Shown: positions 33,666-43,605 of the stretch, piece after piece | How the letters are laid out: each line of letters starts with the position of its first letter | Position numbering within the stretch: position 1 is the stretch's first letter | From: DASSTJ01 sp035707965 | Lineage (GTDB): Bacteria > Actinomycetota > Actinomycetes > Actinomycetales > Angustibacteraceae | Length of the DNA stretch: 64,000 bases | NCBI GenBank assembly: GCA_035707965.1 | Contig: DASSTJ010000202.1 | Coordinates: forward strand, 6,900-70,899 | Reading direction: 5' to 3' | Made by a program: the position numbers and the translations under genes | The notes under the pieces: model-generated | Databases searched by the model: none | Told to the model about the DNA's origin: nothing | What the model saw: the letters and a program-made list of their open reading frames with translations, nothing else

Positions 33666-35735
33666 TCAGCCGTCGACCGGCACGGGCGCGCTGAACTGGG
33701 CGTCGTAGAGCCGGAAGTAGGCGCCACGCGACTCCAGCAGCTGCTCGTGCGTGCCCTGCTCCACGATCCGGCCGTCCTCCATCACGAGGATCAGGTCGGC
33801 GTCCCGGATCGTCGACAGCCGGTGCGCGATCACGAAGCTGGTGCGGTCGCGCCGCAGGGACGCCATCGCGTGCTGGACCAGCACCTCGGTGCGCGTGTCG
33901 ACCGAGCTCGTCGCCTCGTCGAGGATCAAGAGCAAGGGGTCGGACAAGAACGCTCGGGCGATCGTGATCAGCTGCTTCTCCCCTGCGCTGACGTTTGACC
34001 CCTCCTCGTCGATGACGGTGCCGTAGCCGTCGGGCAGCGTGTGGACGAAGCGATCCACGTAGGCGGCAGACGCGGCGGCGTCGATCTCCTCCTCGGTCGC
34101 GCCTGGCCTCCCGTAGGCGATGTTGTCGCGGATCGTGCCGTTGAACAGCCACGTGTCCTGCAGCACCATGCCGATCCGCGATCGCAGGGCCTGGCGCGAC
34201 ATGCTGGCCGTGTCGACGCCGTCAAGGCTGATGCGGCCGTCATCGATCTCGTAGAAGCGCATGACGAGGTTGACGAGCGTCGTCTTCCCAGCACCCGTCG
34301 GGCCCACGATGGCCACGGTCTGGCCGGGCTCGGCGGCCAGTGAGAGGTCCTGGATCAGGGGCTGGTCCGGCACGTACCGGAAGGAGACGTGCGACAGCTC
34401 GACACGGCCGCGGGTGGCCGGGCCAGCCGGTTCAGCGAGGGGTTCGGCGCTCTCCTCCGGCTCGTCGAGGAGCTCGAACACCCGTTCGGCGGACGCCACG
34501 CCGGACTGCAGCAGGTTCGCCATCGAGGCGACCTGCGTCAGCGGCTGCGTGAACTGCCGGGAGTACTGGATGAAGGCCTGGACGTCGCCGAGCGTGATCG
34601 CACCGGACGTGATGCGCAGCCCGCCCACGACCGCGACGGCGACGTAGCTGAGGTTTCCCAGGAACATCATCATCGGCATGATCAGCCCGCTGACGAACTG
34701 CGCGCCGAACCCCGCGCGGTAGAGCTCGTCGTTCTTGGCTCCGAAGGAGGCCTCGACCTCCGGTTGGCGGCCGAAGACCTTGACCAGCGCGTGCCCGGTG
34801 AAGGCTTCTTCGATCTGGCCGTTGAGCTCGCCGGTGTACCGCCACTGTGCGACGAACCGTGGTTGCGACTTCGATGCGATCAGTCGCGTCACGAACACCG
34901 ACACGGGGATCGAGACCAGCGCGATCACCGCCAGCAGCGGCGAGATGACGAACATCATCGTCAGCACACCGACGACGGTGAGCAGGGACGTGAGCAGCTG
35001 GCTCAGGGTCTGGCTGAGCGTCTGCGAGATGTTGTCGATGTCGTTCGTGACCCGGCTCAGTACCTCGCCGCGCGGTTGCCGGTCGAAGTACCGCAACGGC
35101 AGACGATGCAGCTTGTGCTCGACGTCGGCTCGCAGCTGCAGGATCGTGCGCTGCACCACGCCGGCCAGCACGTAGCCCTGCAGCCAGCCCAGCACGGACG
35201 CACCGATGTAGAGGCCCAGCACGGCGAGGAGCACGTTGCGCAGCGCTGTGAAGTCGATGCCCTGTCCCGGCACCAGGTTCATCCGCTCGATCATGTCGGC
35301 GATCGACCCGTTGCCCTTGGCCCGTTCGGCGGCAGCGACCTGGGCGGCCGTCACGCCCTCCGGGAGACGACGCCCGATGACACCGGAGAAGATGATGTCC
35401 GTCGCGTGGCCGAGGACCTTTGGCCCGATGACGTTCAGCGCGACCGACGCCATGGCCAGCAGCACGACCACGCCGGTCAGGGCGCGCTCGGGCCTCAGCC
35501 GGCGCAGCAGCCGAGCGGCCGACGGCCCGAACTGCAGGGACTTCTCGGCTGGCAGGCCCATGCCGAAGATCCCACCGTGGCCCGGGCCTCCGCGGCCTAC
35601 CGGGCGCCCGGGCAGGGTGCCCTGTGTCGGTCCATTCGTCGACGGACTGCCCGCGGTGGCAGGCGTTGCGGGCGCAGTGCCAGGTGCCTGGGGAGGAGCG
35701 GAGGCGCGCTGAGCCTCGACGGGACGGTCGCTCAT
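33666..35735 (-). CDS. ABC exporter half-transporter, catalytic-site subunit
   Basis: A 689-residue half-transporter. A ~90-residue Pro/Gly/Thr-rich cytosolic N-terminus precedes a six-helix membrane domain (~95-400), then an ATPase domain. Walker A is [10 protein letters not shown], the signature VSAGEKQL departs from LSGGQ, and Walker [13 protein letters not shown] keeps the catalytic Glu. With its partner it resembles heterodimeric exporters such as TmrAB, which export drugs, lipids or peptides. The start overlaps the partner stop (ATGA). Substrate unknown. Confidence 0.92.
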   Translation of the reverse strand: MSDRPVEAQRASAPPQAPGTAPATPATAGSPSTNGPTQGTLPGRPVGRGGPGHGGIFGMGLPAEKSLQFGPSAARLLRRLRPERALTGVVVLLAMASVALNVIGPKVLGHATDIIFSGVIGRRLPEGVTAAQVAAAERAKGNGSIADMIERMNLVPGQGIDFTALRNVLLAVLGLYIGASVLGWLQGYVLAGVVQRTILQLRADVEHKLHRLPLRYFDRQPRGEVLSRVTNDIDNISQTLSQTLSQLLTSLLTVVGVLTMMFVISPLLAVIALVSIPVSVFVTRLIASKSQPRFVAQWRYTGELNGQIEEAFTGHALVKVFGRQPEVEASFGAKNDELYRAGFGAQFVSGLIMPMMMFLGNLSYVAVAVVGGLRITSGAITLGDVQAFIQYSRQFTQPLTQVASMANLLQSGVASAERVFELLDEPEESAEPLAEPAGPATRGRVELSHVSFRYVPDQPLIQDLSLAAEPGQTVAIVGPTGAGKTTLVNLVMRFYEIDDGRISLDGVDTASMSRQALRSRIGMVLQDTWLFNGTIRDNIAYGRPGATEEEIDAAASAAYVDRFVHTLPDGYGTVIDEEGSNVSAGEKQLITIARAFLSDPLLLILDEATSSVDTRTEVLVQHAMASLRRDRTSFVIAHRLSTIRDADLILVMEDGRIVEQGTHEQLLESRGAYFRLYDAQFSAPVPVDG

Positions 35736-37465
35736 GCCGCCTCCTGCGCCGAGAGCTGGGACTCGACGATCTCGCGATAGGTCTCGCAGCTCTCGAGCAG
35801 CTCGTCATGGGTGCCGGCACCGACCACCCGGCCGTCGTCCAGCACCACGATCTGGTCGGCGTCCACGATCGTGGAGACGCGCTGCGCGACGACGACGACC
35901 ACGGCGTCGCGGGTGTGAGGGCGTAAGGCAGCCCGCAACCGCGCGTCCGTGCCGAGGTCGAGGGCGGAGAAGGAGTCGTCGAACAGGTAGATCGCCGGAC
36001 GACGGACCAGAGCCCGGGCGATCGCGAGGCGTTGCCGCTGGCCGCCGGACACGTTCGTGCCCCCCTGCGCGATCGGTGCATCGAGGCCGCCCGGCATGGC
36101 CTCGACGAAGTCCCGGGCTTGGGCGACCTCGAGCGATTCCCACAGCTCGTCGTCCGTCGCGGCCGGGTTGCCGTAGCGCAGGTTGCTGGCGACGGTGCCG
36201 CTGAACAGGTACGGGGTCTGCGGCACCAGGCCGATGTGGCCCCACAGTGCCGTGGGGTCGAGCTCTCGGACGTCGACGCCGCCGACCCGGACCGAGCCCG
36301 ACGTGGCGTCGACGAGCCGAGGCAGCAGCGTGAGCAGGGTCGTCTTGCCGGAGCCCGTGCTGCCGATGATGGCCGTGGTGTGGCCACGCAGCGCTCGAAC
36401 CGTCACCCCGGACAGCACCGGTTCGCTCGCTCCGGGATACGTGAACTCGACGTCGTCGAGCTCGATGCCGACCGCCGGGTCGAGGTCGGTGCGTCCCTGC
36501 TCCGGAAGGACGACCGACGACTCCGTGTGCAGGACCTCGGCGATGCGGTCGGCGCAGACGGATGCCCGCGGCACCATCACGAGCACGAACGTGCCCATCA
36601 TCACCGACATGAGGATCTGCATCAGGTAGGAGAGGAACGCCGTCAGGGCGCCGATCTGCATGTGTCCCGAGTCGATGCGGCCGGCGCCGAACCACAGCAC
36701 GGCGACGCTGGACAGGTTCAGCACCACCATGACGATGGGGAACATCAGCGCCATGAGGCGACCGACGTTCAGCGCCGTCTGCGTGAGGTCCTCGTTGGCC
36801 CGCGCGAACCTCGCGGTCTCATGGCGCTCCCGGACGAACGCCCGCACCACCCGGATGCCGGTGATCTGCTCGCGCAGCACCCGGTTCACCACGTCGATGC
36901 GCTTCTGCATGGCGCGGAACTGCGGGACCATCCGGGAGACGACCCCGCCGATAGACAGCGCGAGCACCGGGACGCTGACCCCCATCAGCCACGACAGGCC
37001 CACGTCCTCGCGCAGCGCCATGATCACGCCACCGACCATCATGATCGGCGCGGCCACCAGCAGGGTGCAGCTCATCTGCACGAGCATCTGCACCTGCTGC
37101 ACGTCGTTCGTCGTCCGAGTGATGAGCGACGGTGCCCCGAAGTGGTTCACCTCCCGCGCGGAGAACGTGCCCACGTGGTGGAAGACAGCAGCGCGCACGT
37201 CGCGTCCGAAGCCCATGGCGGTGCCGGCTGCGAAGTAGACCGCCGCCGAGGAGCAACCGATCTGCGCCAGAGTGACCAGGAGCATCCAGGCGCCGGTGCG
37301 GGTGATGAAGCCGGTGTCACCGACCGCGACGCCGGAGTCGATGATGTCGGCGTTCAGGCTCGGCAGGTAGAGCGCCGCCAAGGTGCTGCCGAGCTGCAGC
37401 AGCACGATGAGAAGCAGGGGACGGGTAAAAGGACGCAGGAACCTGCGTAGCACGTGGATCAGCAA
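35732..37465 (-). CDS. ABC exporter half-transporter, degenerate-site subunit
   Basis: A 577-residue half-transporter with six membrane helices (~1-310) and an ATPase domain. Walker A is [10 protein letters not shown] and the signature VSGGQRQRL is intact. Walker B reads [10 protein letters not shown], where Asp replaces the catalytic Glu, so one of the two ATP sites of the heterodimer should be weak. The start is TTG 37465, with GGAG at a good distance; GTG 37453 is an alternative. A hairpin at 37473-37511 precedes it and partly covers the GGAG. First gene of the exporter pair. Confidence 0.9.
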   Translation of the reverse strand: MLIHVLRRFLRPFTRPLLLIVLLQLGSTLAALYLPSLNADIIDSGVAVGDTGFITRTGAWMLLVTLAQIGCSSAAVYFAAGTAMGFGRDVRAAVFHHVGTFSAREVNHFGAPSLITRTTNDVQQVQMLVQMSCTLLVAAPIMMVGGVIMALREDVGLSWLMGVSVPVLALSIGGVVSRMVPQFRAMQKRIDVVNRVLREQITGIRVVRAFVRERHETARFARANEDLTQTALNVGRLMALMFPIVMVVLNLSSVAVLWFGAGRIDSGHMQIGALTAFLSYLMQILMSVMMGTFVLVMVPRASVCADRIAEVLHTESSVVLPEQGRTDLDPAVGIELDDVEFTYPGASEPVLSGVTVRALRGHTTAIIGSTGSGKTTLLTLLPRLVDATSGSVRVGGVDVRELDPTALWGHIGLVPQTPYLFSGTVASNLRYGNPAATDDELWESLEVAQARDFVEAMPGGLDAPIAQGGTNVSGGQRQRLAIARALVRRPAIYLFDDSFSALDLGTDARLRAALRPHTRDAVVVVVAQRVSTIVDADQIVVLDDGRVVGAGTHDELLESCETYREIVESQLSAQEAA

Positions 37466-37472
37466 GGGCGCT

Positions 37473-37511
37473 CCGGGGTGCAGAAGGGACGCCGTCCATC
37501 CTGCACCCCGG
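37473..37511 (-). terminator. Hairpin between arc and the ABC exporter
   Basis: A perfect 11-bp inverted repeat (CCGGGGTGCAG / CTGCACCCCGG) with a 17-base loop lies 38 bases after the arc stop. It probably ends the arc transcript. The arm nearest the exporter overlaps its GGAG ribosome-binding site by two bases, so it might also limit translation. Confidence 0.55.
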
Positions 37512-37549
37512 CGCGGACGACGCCGAGCGGTTTCCTGGCGAGAACCTCG

Positions 37550-39307
37550 CTACAGGTACTGCCCGGTGTTGGCCACGGTGTCGATGGATCGACCCGGCTC
37601 GGTGCCCTTCTTGCCCTGGATGAGCGTGCGCACGTAGACGATGCGCTCGCCCTTCTTGCCGGAGATGCGCGCCCAGTCGTCGGGGTTCGTGGTGTTCGGC
37701 AGGTCCTCGTTCTCCTTGAACTCGTTGACGCAGGCGTCCAGCAGGTGGTCGATCCGGATGCCGCGCTGACCCGTGGTGAGGAAGTCCTTGATGGCCGACT
37801 TCTTGGCACGGTCGACGATGTTCTGCACCATCGCCCCCGAGTTGAAGTCCTTGAAGTACAGGACCTCCTTGTCGCCGCCCGCGTACGTCACCTCGAGAAA
37901 GCGGTTGTCGTCGATCTCGGAGTACATGCGCTCGACGGTCGCCTGGATCATGGCGTCGACCGTCGCCTGCGGCGAGCCACCGTTCTCGGCCAGGTCGCCG
38001 GCGTGGAGCGGCAGGTCAGCGGTGAGGTACTTCGTGAAGATGTCGCGGGCGGCCTCCGCGTCGGGCCGCTCGATCTTGATCTTCACGTCGAGGCGTCCCG
38101 GACGCAGGATGGCCGGGTCGATCATGTCCTCGCGGTTCGAGGCGCCGATCACGATGACGTTCTCCAGGCGCTCGACGCCGTCGATCTCGGAGAGCAGCTG
38201 GGGCACGATCGTCGTCTCGACGTCCGAGCTGACACCGGAGCCGCGGGTGCGGAACAACGAGTCCATCTCGTCGAAGAACACCACGACTGGCGTCCCGTCC
38301 GACGCCTTCTCGCGGGCCCGCTGGAAGATCAGGCGGATGTGCCGTTCGGTCTCCCCCACGTACTTGTTGAGCAGCTCCGGGCCCTTGATGTTGAGGAAGT
38401 AGGACTTGCCCTGCGGCTGCCCGGTCAGCTCGGCGATCTTGCGCGCGAGCGACGCGGCGACCGCCTTGGCGATGAGTGTCTTGCCGCACCCGGGCGGGCC
38501 GTAGAGCAGCACGCCTTTCGGCGGGCGCAGGCGGTGCTCGCGGAAGAGCTCGGGGTGCAGGTACGGCAGCTCGACGGCGTCCCTGATCTGGTCGATCTGC
38601 GAACCGAGGCCGCCGATGTCCTCGTAGGCGATGTCCGGGACCTCCTCGAGCACCAGCTCCTCGACCTCGGCCTTGGGGATGCGCTCGTACACGAAGCCGG
38701 CCCGCGGGTCCATGAGCAGCCCGTCGCCGATGCGCACCCGCTCCGCCTGCAGCGGCCCGGCGACCCGCGCCACCCGCTCCTCGTCGGTGTGGCCGACCAC
38801 GAGCATGCGGTCCTCGCCGAGCAGCTCCTTGAGGACGACGACCTCACCCGTGCGCTCGAACTCGCGGGCCTCCACGACGTTGAGCGCCTCGTTGAGCAGC
38901 ACCTCGCGACCGGGCACGAGGTCGGCGTCGTCGACACTGGGGCTCACCGCGACGCGCATCTTGCGGCCGCCCGTGAGGACGTCGACCGTACCCTCGGCGA
39001 CGACCTCCACCACGGTGCCGAAGCCGGACGGCGGCTGCGCCAGCCGGTCCACCTCGGACTTGAGCGTGACGATCTGGTCTCGTGCCTCGCGCAGGGTGCG
39101 GGCGAGCCGCTCGTTCTGGGTGACGGTCGCGTCCAGGCTCGCCTGCAGCTGGGTGACTCGTGCCTCGAGCGCGCTGCTGCGTGTCGGCGAGTCCGCCAGG
39201 CGACGCTGGAGCGCGGAGAGCTCCTCCTCGGTATGACGGAGACGACGCCGGAGGTCGGCTGTCTCCTGCGCAGCGGGCTCGTCGCCGTACCTGTCCTGCT
39301 CCGTCAT
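37550..39307 (-). CDS. arc: Proteasome-associated AAA ATPase ARC/Mpa
   Basis: ARC is the hexameric unfoldase that recognises Pup through its coiled coil and feeds substrates into the 20S core. The 585-residue protein has an N-terminal coiled coil (~15-80), tandem OB domains (~85-235), and an AAA domain with [26 protein letters not shown] and the arginine-finger region. It ends in GQYL, the C-terminal motif that docks to PrcA pockets. ATG 39307 follows GGGAGGGA; a TAGGGT -10 lies ~50 bases upstream. Confidence 0.97.
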   Translation of the reverse strand: MTEQDRYGDEPAAQETADLRRRLRHTEEELSALQRRLADSPTRSSALEARVTQLQASLDATVTQNERLARTLREARDQIVTLKSEVDRLAQPPSGFGTVVEVVAEGTVDVLTGGRKMRVAVSPSVDDADLVPGREVLLNEALNVVEAREFERTGEVVVLKELLGEDRMLVVGHTDEERVARVAGPLQAERVRIGDGLLMDPRAGFVYERIPKAEVEELVLEEVPDIAYEDIGGLGSQIDQIRDAVELPYLHPELFREHRLRPPKGVLLYGPPGCGKTLIAKAVAASLARKIAELTGQPQGKSYFLNIKGPELLNKYVGETERHIRLIFQRAREKASDGTPVVVFFDEMDSLFRTRGSGVSSDVETTIVPQLLSEIDGVERLENVIVIGASNREDMIDPAILRPGRLDVKIKIERPDAEAARDIFTKYLTADLPLHAGDLAENGGSPQATVDAMIQATVERMYSEIDDNRFLEVTYAGGDKEVLYFKDFNSGAMVQNIVDRAKKSAIKDFLTTGQRGIRIDHLLDACVNEFKENEDLPNTTNPDDWARISGKKGERIVYVRTLIQGKKGTEPGRSIDTVANTGQYL

Positions 39308-39421
39308 GACCGGCTCCCTCCCGGGCCCACCCGAGCGCCCAGAACACGACCCTAACCTCACGGGCCCGTGCTCGCGGTACGAGAAACGCCGCGACGCGCC
39401 GACGTAGCGCTGTCGCGGCGC

Positions 39422-40471
39422 TCAGGTCGGGCCGGCATCGTCGTCCGGTCGTACCGCGCCGACCTGGTCACCGGCCTCAGCTCGGAGCGCGGTCTCCATG
39501 CCGATCTCGCGACGCACCTTGCGCACCTTCTTCTCGGACACCGGGCGCTCACCCAGGTCCTCCGGCGTCCACTGCTCCTCGGTGGTCATGCCCTTGCTGG
39601 GACGTCGGCGGCGTTCCGGCGGTGTCACGCCGGGCGCCAGGCGCCGTGTCGTCATGAGGAAGCCCGTGTGCCCGACCATCCGGTGCTCCGGCCGGACCGC
39701 GAGCCCCTCGAGGTGCCAGCCGCGGACCAGGGACTCCCAGGCCTGCGGCTCGGTGAACCCGCCGTGCGCTCGGGCGGTCTCCGCGACCCGGGACAGCTGG
39801 GTGGTCGTGGCCACGTAGCAGATGAGCACGCCACCCGGCGCGAGCGCCTGCGCGACGACGTCAAGGCACTCCCAGGGTGCGAGCATGTCGAGCACCACGC
39901 GATCCACCGTGGCCGGGGCGGTCACCTCGGGCAGGACGTCGACCAGGTCGCCGACGCTCAGCTGCCAGGCGGGGTGGGGACCGCCGAAGAACTCTTCGAC
40001 GTTGCCGCGGGCGATGGAGGCGAAGTCCTCGCGGCGTTCCACGCTGAGGAGGTGGCCGCCGTCGCCGACGGCCCGGAGCAGCGACATGCTGAGGGCGCCG
40101 GACCCCACACCGGCCTCCACGACGCGCGCCCCCGGGTAGATGTCGGCCATCGCGACCACCTGGCCGGCGTCCTTGGGGTAGACCACGGCGGCGCCTCGCG
40201 GCATCGAGAGCACGTAGTCGGACAGCAGCGGACGGAGCGCCAGGTACTCCACGCCGCCCGTGTTGGTGACCACGGTTCCCTCCGGCTGCCCGATGAGGGC
40301 GCTGTGGGCGAACCAGCCCGCGTGGGTGTGGAAGGAGCGCCCCGCCGTCAGCGTGATGGTGTGGAGCCGCCCCTTGGGGTCCGTGAGCTGCACCCGGTCG
40401 CCCTCGGCGAGCGGACCGCGGCGCCGCGACACGCCGGTCGGCTCAGCGGTGGCTCCGGCGGACGACGTCAT
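39422..40471 (-). CDS. trmI: tRNA (adenine-58-N1)-methyltransferase TrmI
   Basis: TrmI methylates A58 in the T-loop of tRNA using S-adenosylmethionine. The 349-residue protein has an N-terminal beta domain (GDRVQLTDPKGRLHTITL, SFHTHAGWFAHSALIG), the SAM motif VVEAGVGSGALSMSLLRAVG and RVVLDMLAPWECLD. The C-terminal ~80 residues are basic and disordered, as in other actinobacterial members. The ATG lies eight bases after TAGACT. It sits between arc and an M50 protease, its usual place in actinobacteria. Confidence 0.94.
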   Translation of the reverse strand: MTSSAGATAEPTGVSRRRGPLAEGDRVQLTDPKGRLHTITLTAGRSFHTHAGWFAHSALIGQPEGTVVTNTGGVEYLALRPLLSDYVLSMPRGAAVVYPKDAGQVVAMADIYPGARVVEAGVGSGALSMSLLRAVGDGGHLLSVERREDFASIARGNVEEFFGGPHPAWQLSVGDLVDVLPEVTAPATVDRVVLDMLAPWECLDVVAQALAPGGVLICYVATTTQLSRVAETARAHGGFTEPQAWESLVRGWHLEGLAVRPEHRMVGHTGFLMTTRRLAPGVTPPERRRRPSKGMTTEEQWTPEDLGERPVSEKKVRKVRREIGMETALRAEAGDQVGAVRPDDDAGPT

Positions 40472-40504
40472 GGTGCGCGAGTCTAGGTGGTGGAGTTCGG
40501 CGTG

Positions 40505-41614
40505 CTACGCGGTGCGGGTCAACGCGGCCGCGAGCTCCTCTCCCTCCACGAGGCCGACCAGCTGGCCGCCCGCGTCCAGCACCAGGTAGTACCGGGCCGG
40601 TCGCGTGGCGACGACGCTCAGCAGCTCACCACCGGTTGCTCCGGACGACACGGTGCCCACCGGACCGAGCACCGTCACCACGGCGCTGAGCGGGGTGCCG
40701 GGTGGCGGCCCGCCCTGTGCTCGTAGCTCTCGGCGCGCCTGCGGGGTGAGCAGGCCGGCAGGTCGGCCCTGCGTGTCCACGGCCAGCAGGGTGCGGTGGT
40801 CGTCGGCCGGCAGCTGCTCCCAGCCGGTGGCCGTCGGCGGCAGGGCGAGAGCCGGCTGCACCAGCGCGGCGAGCTGCACCTTCTCGGCACTGCGACGGAG
40901 CCGAGCCACGCCGATCGCGGCGGTCGCCCCCTGCCACAGGAGCGCGGCGATCATGACGGTCCAGACGAGGTTCGTCAGCTGCGGCTGCTCTCCGCGGACC
41001 AGCGGACGACCGATCATCCACAGCAGCAGCAGGACCGCGACGGCACGACCGCACCAGCCGGCCGCCGCGGTGCCGGTGGATCGGTCGGACGTCACCTTCC
41101 ACACGGCGGCCTCGAGCACCCGACCGCCGTCCAGCGGCAGTCCCGGGAGGAGGTTGAAGACGGCGACGAACCCGTTCGTCAGCACGAAGGCCACGAGCAG
41201 CACCCGCACCACGCCGTCGTCCACCACAGCAAGCGCCATCCAGCCGGCCACCGCGAGCACACCGTTGGCGAGGGGTCCGGTCACGGCCACCAGGGCGGTG
41301 CTGCCCGGCGACGGCGACTCGTCGCTGAACTGCGTGTGACCGCCCCACAGGTTGGCGACGATCTCCGTGACCGGCAGGCCGAGCACCCGCGCCGTCGCGG
41401 CGTGGGCGACCTCGTGCACGAGGACGGACACCAGGAGCAGCACCGCGAAGAGGGCGGCGACGACCCACGTGGCTGGGGCGCGCAGGCCGGTCGAGCTCTC
41501 GACGGACGGGGCGAAGACCGCCACGACGACGACGGCGATCACGAACCAGGACGGCGCGAGCCGCACGGGCACCCCGAGCACCCGGCCCAGGGAGATGCCG
41601 GACCCAGGTGCCAT
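40505..41614 (-). CDS. M50 family site-2 protease with CBS domains
   Basis: A 369-residue intramembrane metalloprotease that may cut membrane-bound regulators. The zinc site HEVAH is in helix ~67-76 (VLVHEVAHAATAR), the third ligand Asp is in NLLPGLPLDGGRV, and about six membrane helices fill the first ~230 residues. Two CBS-like repeats form the C-terminus (ARRELRAQG... and YYLVLDAGGQLVGLVEGE). ATG 41614 follows TAGGAT by seven bases; the longer frame is noise. It diverges from the RecB-like gene. Confidence 0.92.
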   Translation of the reverse strand: MAPGSGISLGRVLGVPVRLAPSWFVIAVVVVAVFAPSVESSTGLRAPATWVVAALFAVLLLVSVLVHEVAHAATARVLGLPVTEIVANLWGGHTQFSDESPSPGSTALVAVTGPLANGVLAVAGWMALAVVDDGVVRVLLVAFVLTNGFVAVFNLLPGLPLDGGRVLEAAVWKVTSDRSTGTAAAGWCGRAVAVLLLLWMIGRPLVRGEQPQLTNLVWTVMIAALLWQGATAAIGVARLRRSAEKVQLAALVQPALALPPTATGWEQLPADDHRTLLAVDTQGRPAGLLTPQARRELRAQGGPPPGTPLSAVVTVLGPVGTVSSGATGGELLSVVATRPARYYLVLDAGGQLVGLVEGEELAAALTRTA

Positions 41615-41621
41615 GCGATCG

Positions 41622-41671
41622 ATCCTAGGTGAGCACGCCGCCGGCTCGTTGTCGCCGGCGACACCTACAGT
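41622..41671. promoter_or_regulatory. Divergent leaderless promoters of the M50 and RecB-like genes
   Basis: TAGGAT (41622-41627, minus) and TACAGT (41666-41671, plus) each lie seven bases from their start codons. TAGGTG (41626-41631) and CACCTA (41662-41667) form an inverted repeat that joins the two -10 regions, with GCCGGC palindromes inside, echoing the dop/DUF3054 arrangement. Confidence 0.45.
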
Positions 41672-41678
41672 GCTGGCC

Positions 41679-42566
41679 ATGACGGTGACCGGCCAGCACG
41701 CCCCCGCGCTCGCGGAGGTCCGGCGCGCGCTCTCCCCGAGCCGCGCAGGCGACTTCATGCAGTGTCCCCTGCTGTACCGGTTCCGTACGATCGACCGGCT
41801 GCCCGAGAGCCCGAGCACCGCGGCCGCGCGTGGCACTGTGGTGCACGCCGTGCTCGAACGGCTCTTCGACCTACCGGCGGCAGGTCGCACGATGGCGGCG
41901 GCCCGTTCGCTGCTGCGCCCGCAGTGGCAGCAGCTGCTGGAGCAGGAGCCAGGGCTCGCGGTGCTGTTCCCGGACGACGGCGGCACGGCGCTCTCCGCGT
42001 GGCTGGAGTCCGCCGAGCAGCTGCTCGACCGGTGGTTCACCCTGGAGGATCCGACCCGGCTCGAGCCCGCCGAGCGCGAGCTCTACGTCGAGACGACCTT
42101 GGACGACGGCCTGGTGCTGCGCGGGTACGTGGACCGGTTGGACGTGGCACCCACCGGTGAGCTGAGGGTCGTCGACTACAAGACCGGGCGGGCGCCACGC
42201 GAGTCGTTCGAGGCCAAGGCGCTGTTCCAGATGCGGTTCTACGCCCTCGTTCTCTGGCGCACGCGAGGCGTCGTCCCTCGCCTGCTGCAGCTCGTCTACC
42301 TCGGCGACGGTCAGGTCTTGCGACACTCCCCCGACGAGGCCGAGCTGCTGGCCACCGAGCGCAAGCTGCGTGCGCTGTGGCAGGCGATCGAGCGCGCCGC
42401 CACGACCGGCGACTGGCGGCCGTCGCCGAGCCGACTGTGCGACTGGTGCGACCACAAGGCGCTCTGCCCGGCGTTCGGGGGCACTCCGCCCGAGCTGCCG
42501 CGGCGGGCACAGGCGCTCGCGCTCGACCCGCTGGTCTCGGCCTCGGAGTCGCCCGGCACCGACTAG
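41679..42566 (+). CDS. RecB-family PD-(D/E)XK nuclease with Fe-S cluster motif
   Basis: A 295-residue stand-alone nuclease related to the C-terminal domain of RecB/AddB and Cas4. The catalytic site is ...LRGYVDRLD...LRVVDYKTG (~155-172). Four cysteines, C29 in FMQCPLLYRF and C254, C257, C263 in LCDWCDHKALCP, match the iron-sulfur staple of AddB and Cas4. ATG 41679 lies seven bases after TACAGT. This gene is commonly the neighbour of the M50-trmI-arc set in actinobacteria. A role in DNA repair is likely but not shown. Confidence 0.91.
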   Translation: MTVTGQHAPALAEVRRALSPSRAGDFMQCPLLYRFRTIDRLPESPSTAAARGTVVHAVLERLFDLPAAGRTMAAARSLLRPQWQQLLEQEPGLAVLFPDDGGTALSAWLESAEQLLDRWFTLEDPTRLEPAERELYVETTLDDGLVLRGYVDRLDVAPTGELRVVDYKTGRAPRESFEAKALFQMRFYALVLWRTRGVVPRLLQLVYLGDGQVLRHSPDEAELLATERKLRALWQAIERAATTGDWRPSPSRLCDWCDHKALCPAFGGTPPELPRRAQALALDPLVSASESPGTD

Positions 42567-42673
42567 AGCCAGCAGCGACGAGACAGGTCCAGGGGCGGGA
42601 GCGGCCCCGACCCCTCGAGAGCGCCGGTCAGGTCGCGCGTGAGGTCTGACACAGGGCCGTTCGTGCTGAGCGC

Positions 42674-42688
42674 CCATGTCCGACATGG
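42674..42688. promoter_or_regulatory. 15-bp palindrome upstream of the FtsX-type ABC operon
   Basis: CCATGTC-C-GACATGG is perfectly symmetrical around one central base, in the 250-base region before the ABC ATPase gene. It could be an operator for a regulator encoded elsewhere. Confidence 0.35.
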
Positions 42689-42816
42689 TGGTACCCCAGG
42701 GCAGAACCAGGGTCCGCTCAGGGTGATACCTGGGTGCGGCGTCGTCGTCTGCTGCGTCACCATTGCTGGCGGCCGGTCGACCAGACCGTGCCGCCATCTC
42801 GAGGGAACAGGACGAC

Positions 42817-43605
42817 ATGAGCAGCGAGCTGAGCGTGGACACGGCGCCGACGGAAGGTCCGGTGGGCGACGCCGTCGCCAGTGCCCGTGCCCTGGTCAAG
42901 GTGTACGGCAGCTCCGAGGCGGAGGTGCGCGCCTTGGACGGCGTCGACGTGGACTTCGGGCGCGGCCGCTTCACGGCGATCCTGGGTCCGTCCGGCTCGG
43001 GCAAGTCGACCCTGATGCACTGCATGGCGGCGCTCGACACCCCGACGTCCGGCAGCGTCGTCATCGACGGCGTCGAGGTCTCCGGGCTGAAGGACAAGGC
43101 GCTGACGACCCTGCGGCGCGACCGGGTGGGGTTCGTGTTCCAGTCGTTCAACCTCGTCCCGACCCTGACGGCGGCCGAGAACATCCTGCTGCCTCTGAGC
43201 ATCGCCGGCCGCAAGGTCGACGCGGACTGGTACGACACGGTGGTCGACACCGTCGGCCTGCGAGACCGTCTCGGCCACCGGCCGAGCCAGCTGTCGGGTG
43301 GTCAGCAGCAGCGGGTCGCGTGCGCGCGTGCCCTGGCCAGCCGGCCGGCGATCGTCTTCGCGGACGAGCCGACGGGCAACCTCGACTCGCGGGCGAGCGC
43401 GGAGATCCTGGGCTTCCTGCGCCGCTCGGTCGACGAGTTCGGGCAGTCGATCGTCATCGTCACCCACGACCCGGTCGCGGCCGGCTACGCCGACCGCGCC
43501 CTCTTCCTGGCGGACGGCCGCATCGTGGACGAGATGCACGACCCGAGCGCCGACGCGGTGCTCGACCGGATGAAGTCGTTCGACGGCGCTGGACGGCGGT
43601 CCTGA
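42817..43605 (+). CDS. ABC transporter ATP-binding protein (MacB/LolD-like)
   Basis: A 262-residue ATPase that pairs with the FtsX-type permease downstream. Walker A is GPSGSGKSTLMH (~57-68), the Q-loop is FVFQSFNLVPTLTA, the signature LSGGQQQRVACARAL, Walker B IVFADEPTGNLDSR, and the H-loop VTHD. This is the MacB/LolD/FtsE-type sequence. Its TGA overlaps the permease ATG (TGATG). Such pairs work as mechanotransmission systems for lipoproteins, peptides or antibiotics; the cargo here is not known. Confidence 0.94.
   Translation: MSSELSVDTAPTEGPVGDAVASARALVKVYGSSEAEVRALDGVDVDFGRGRFTAILGPSGSGKSTLMHCMAALDTPTSGSVVIDGVEVSGLKDKALTTLRRDRVGFVFQSFNLVPTLTAAENILLPLSIAGRKVDADWYDTVVDTVGLRDRLGHRPSQLSGGQQQRVACARALASRPAIVFADEPTGNLDSRASAEILGFLRRSVDEFGQSIVIVTHDPVAAGYADRALFLADGRIVDEMHDPSADAVLDRMKSFDGAGRRS

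Noticed and set aside
41352..41678. N-terminal extension of the RecB-like protein
   Set aside because: This part is antisense to the M50 gene and threonine/arginine-rich; the -10 box at 41666 fixes ATG 41679.
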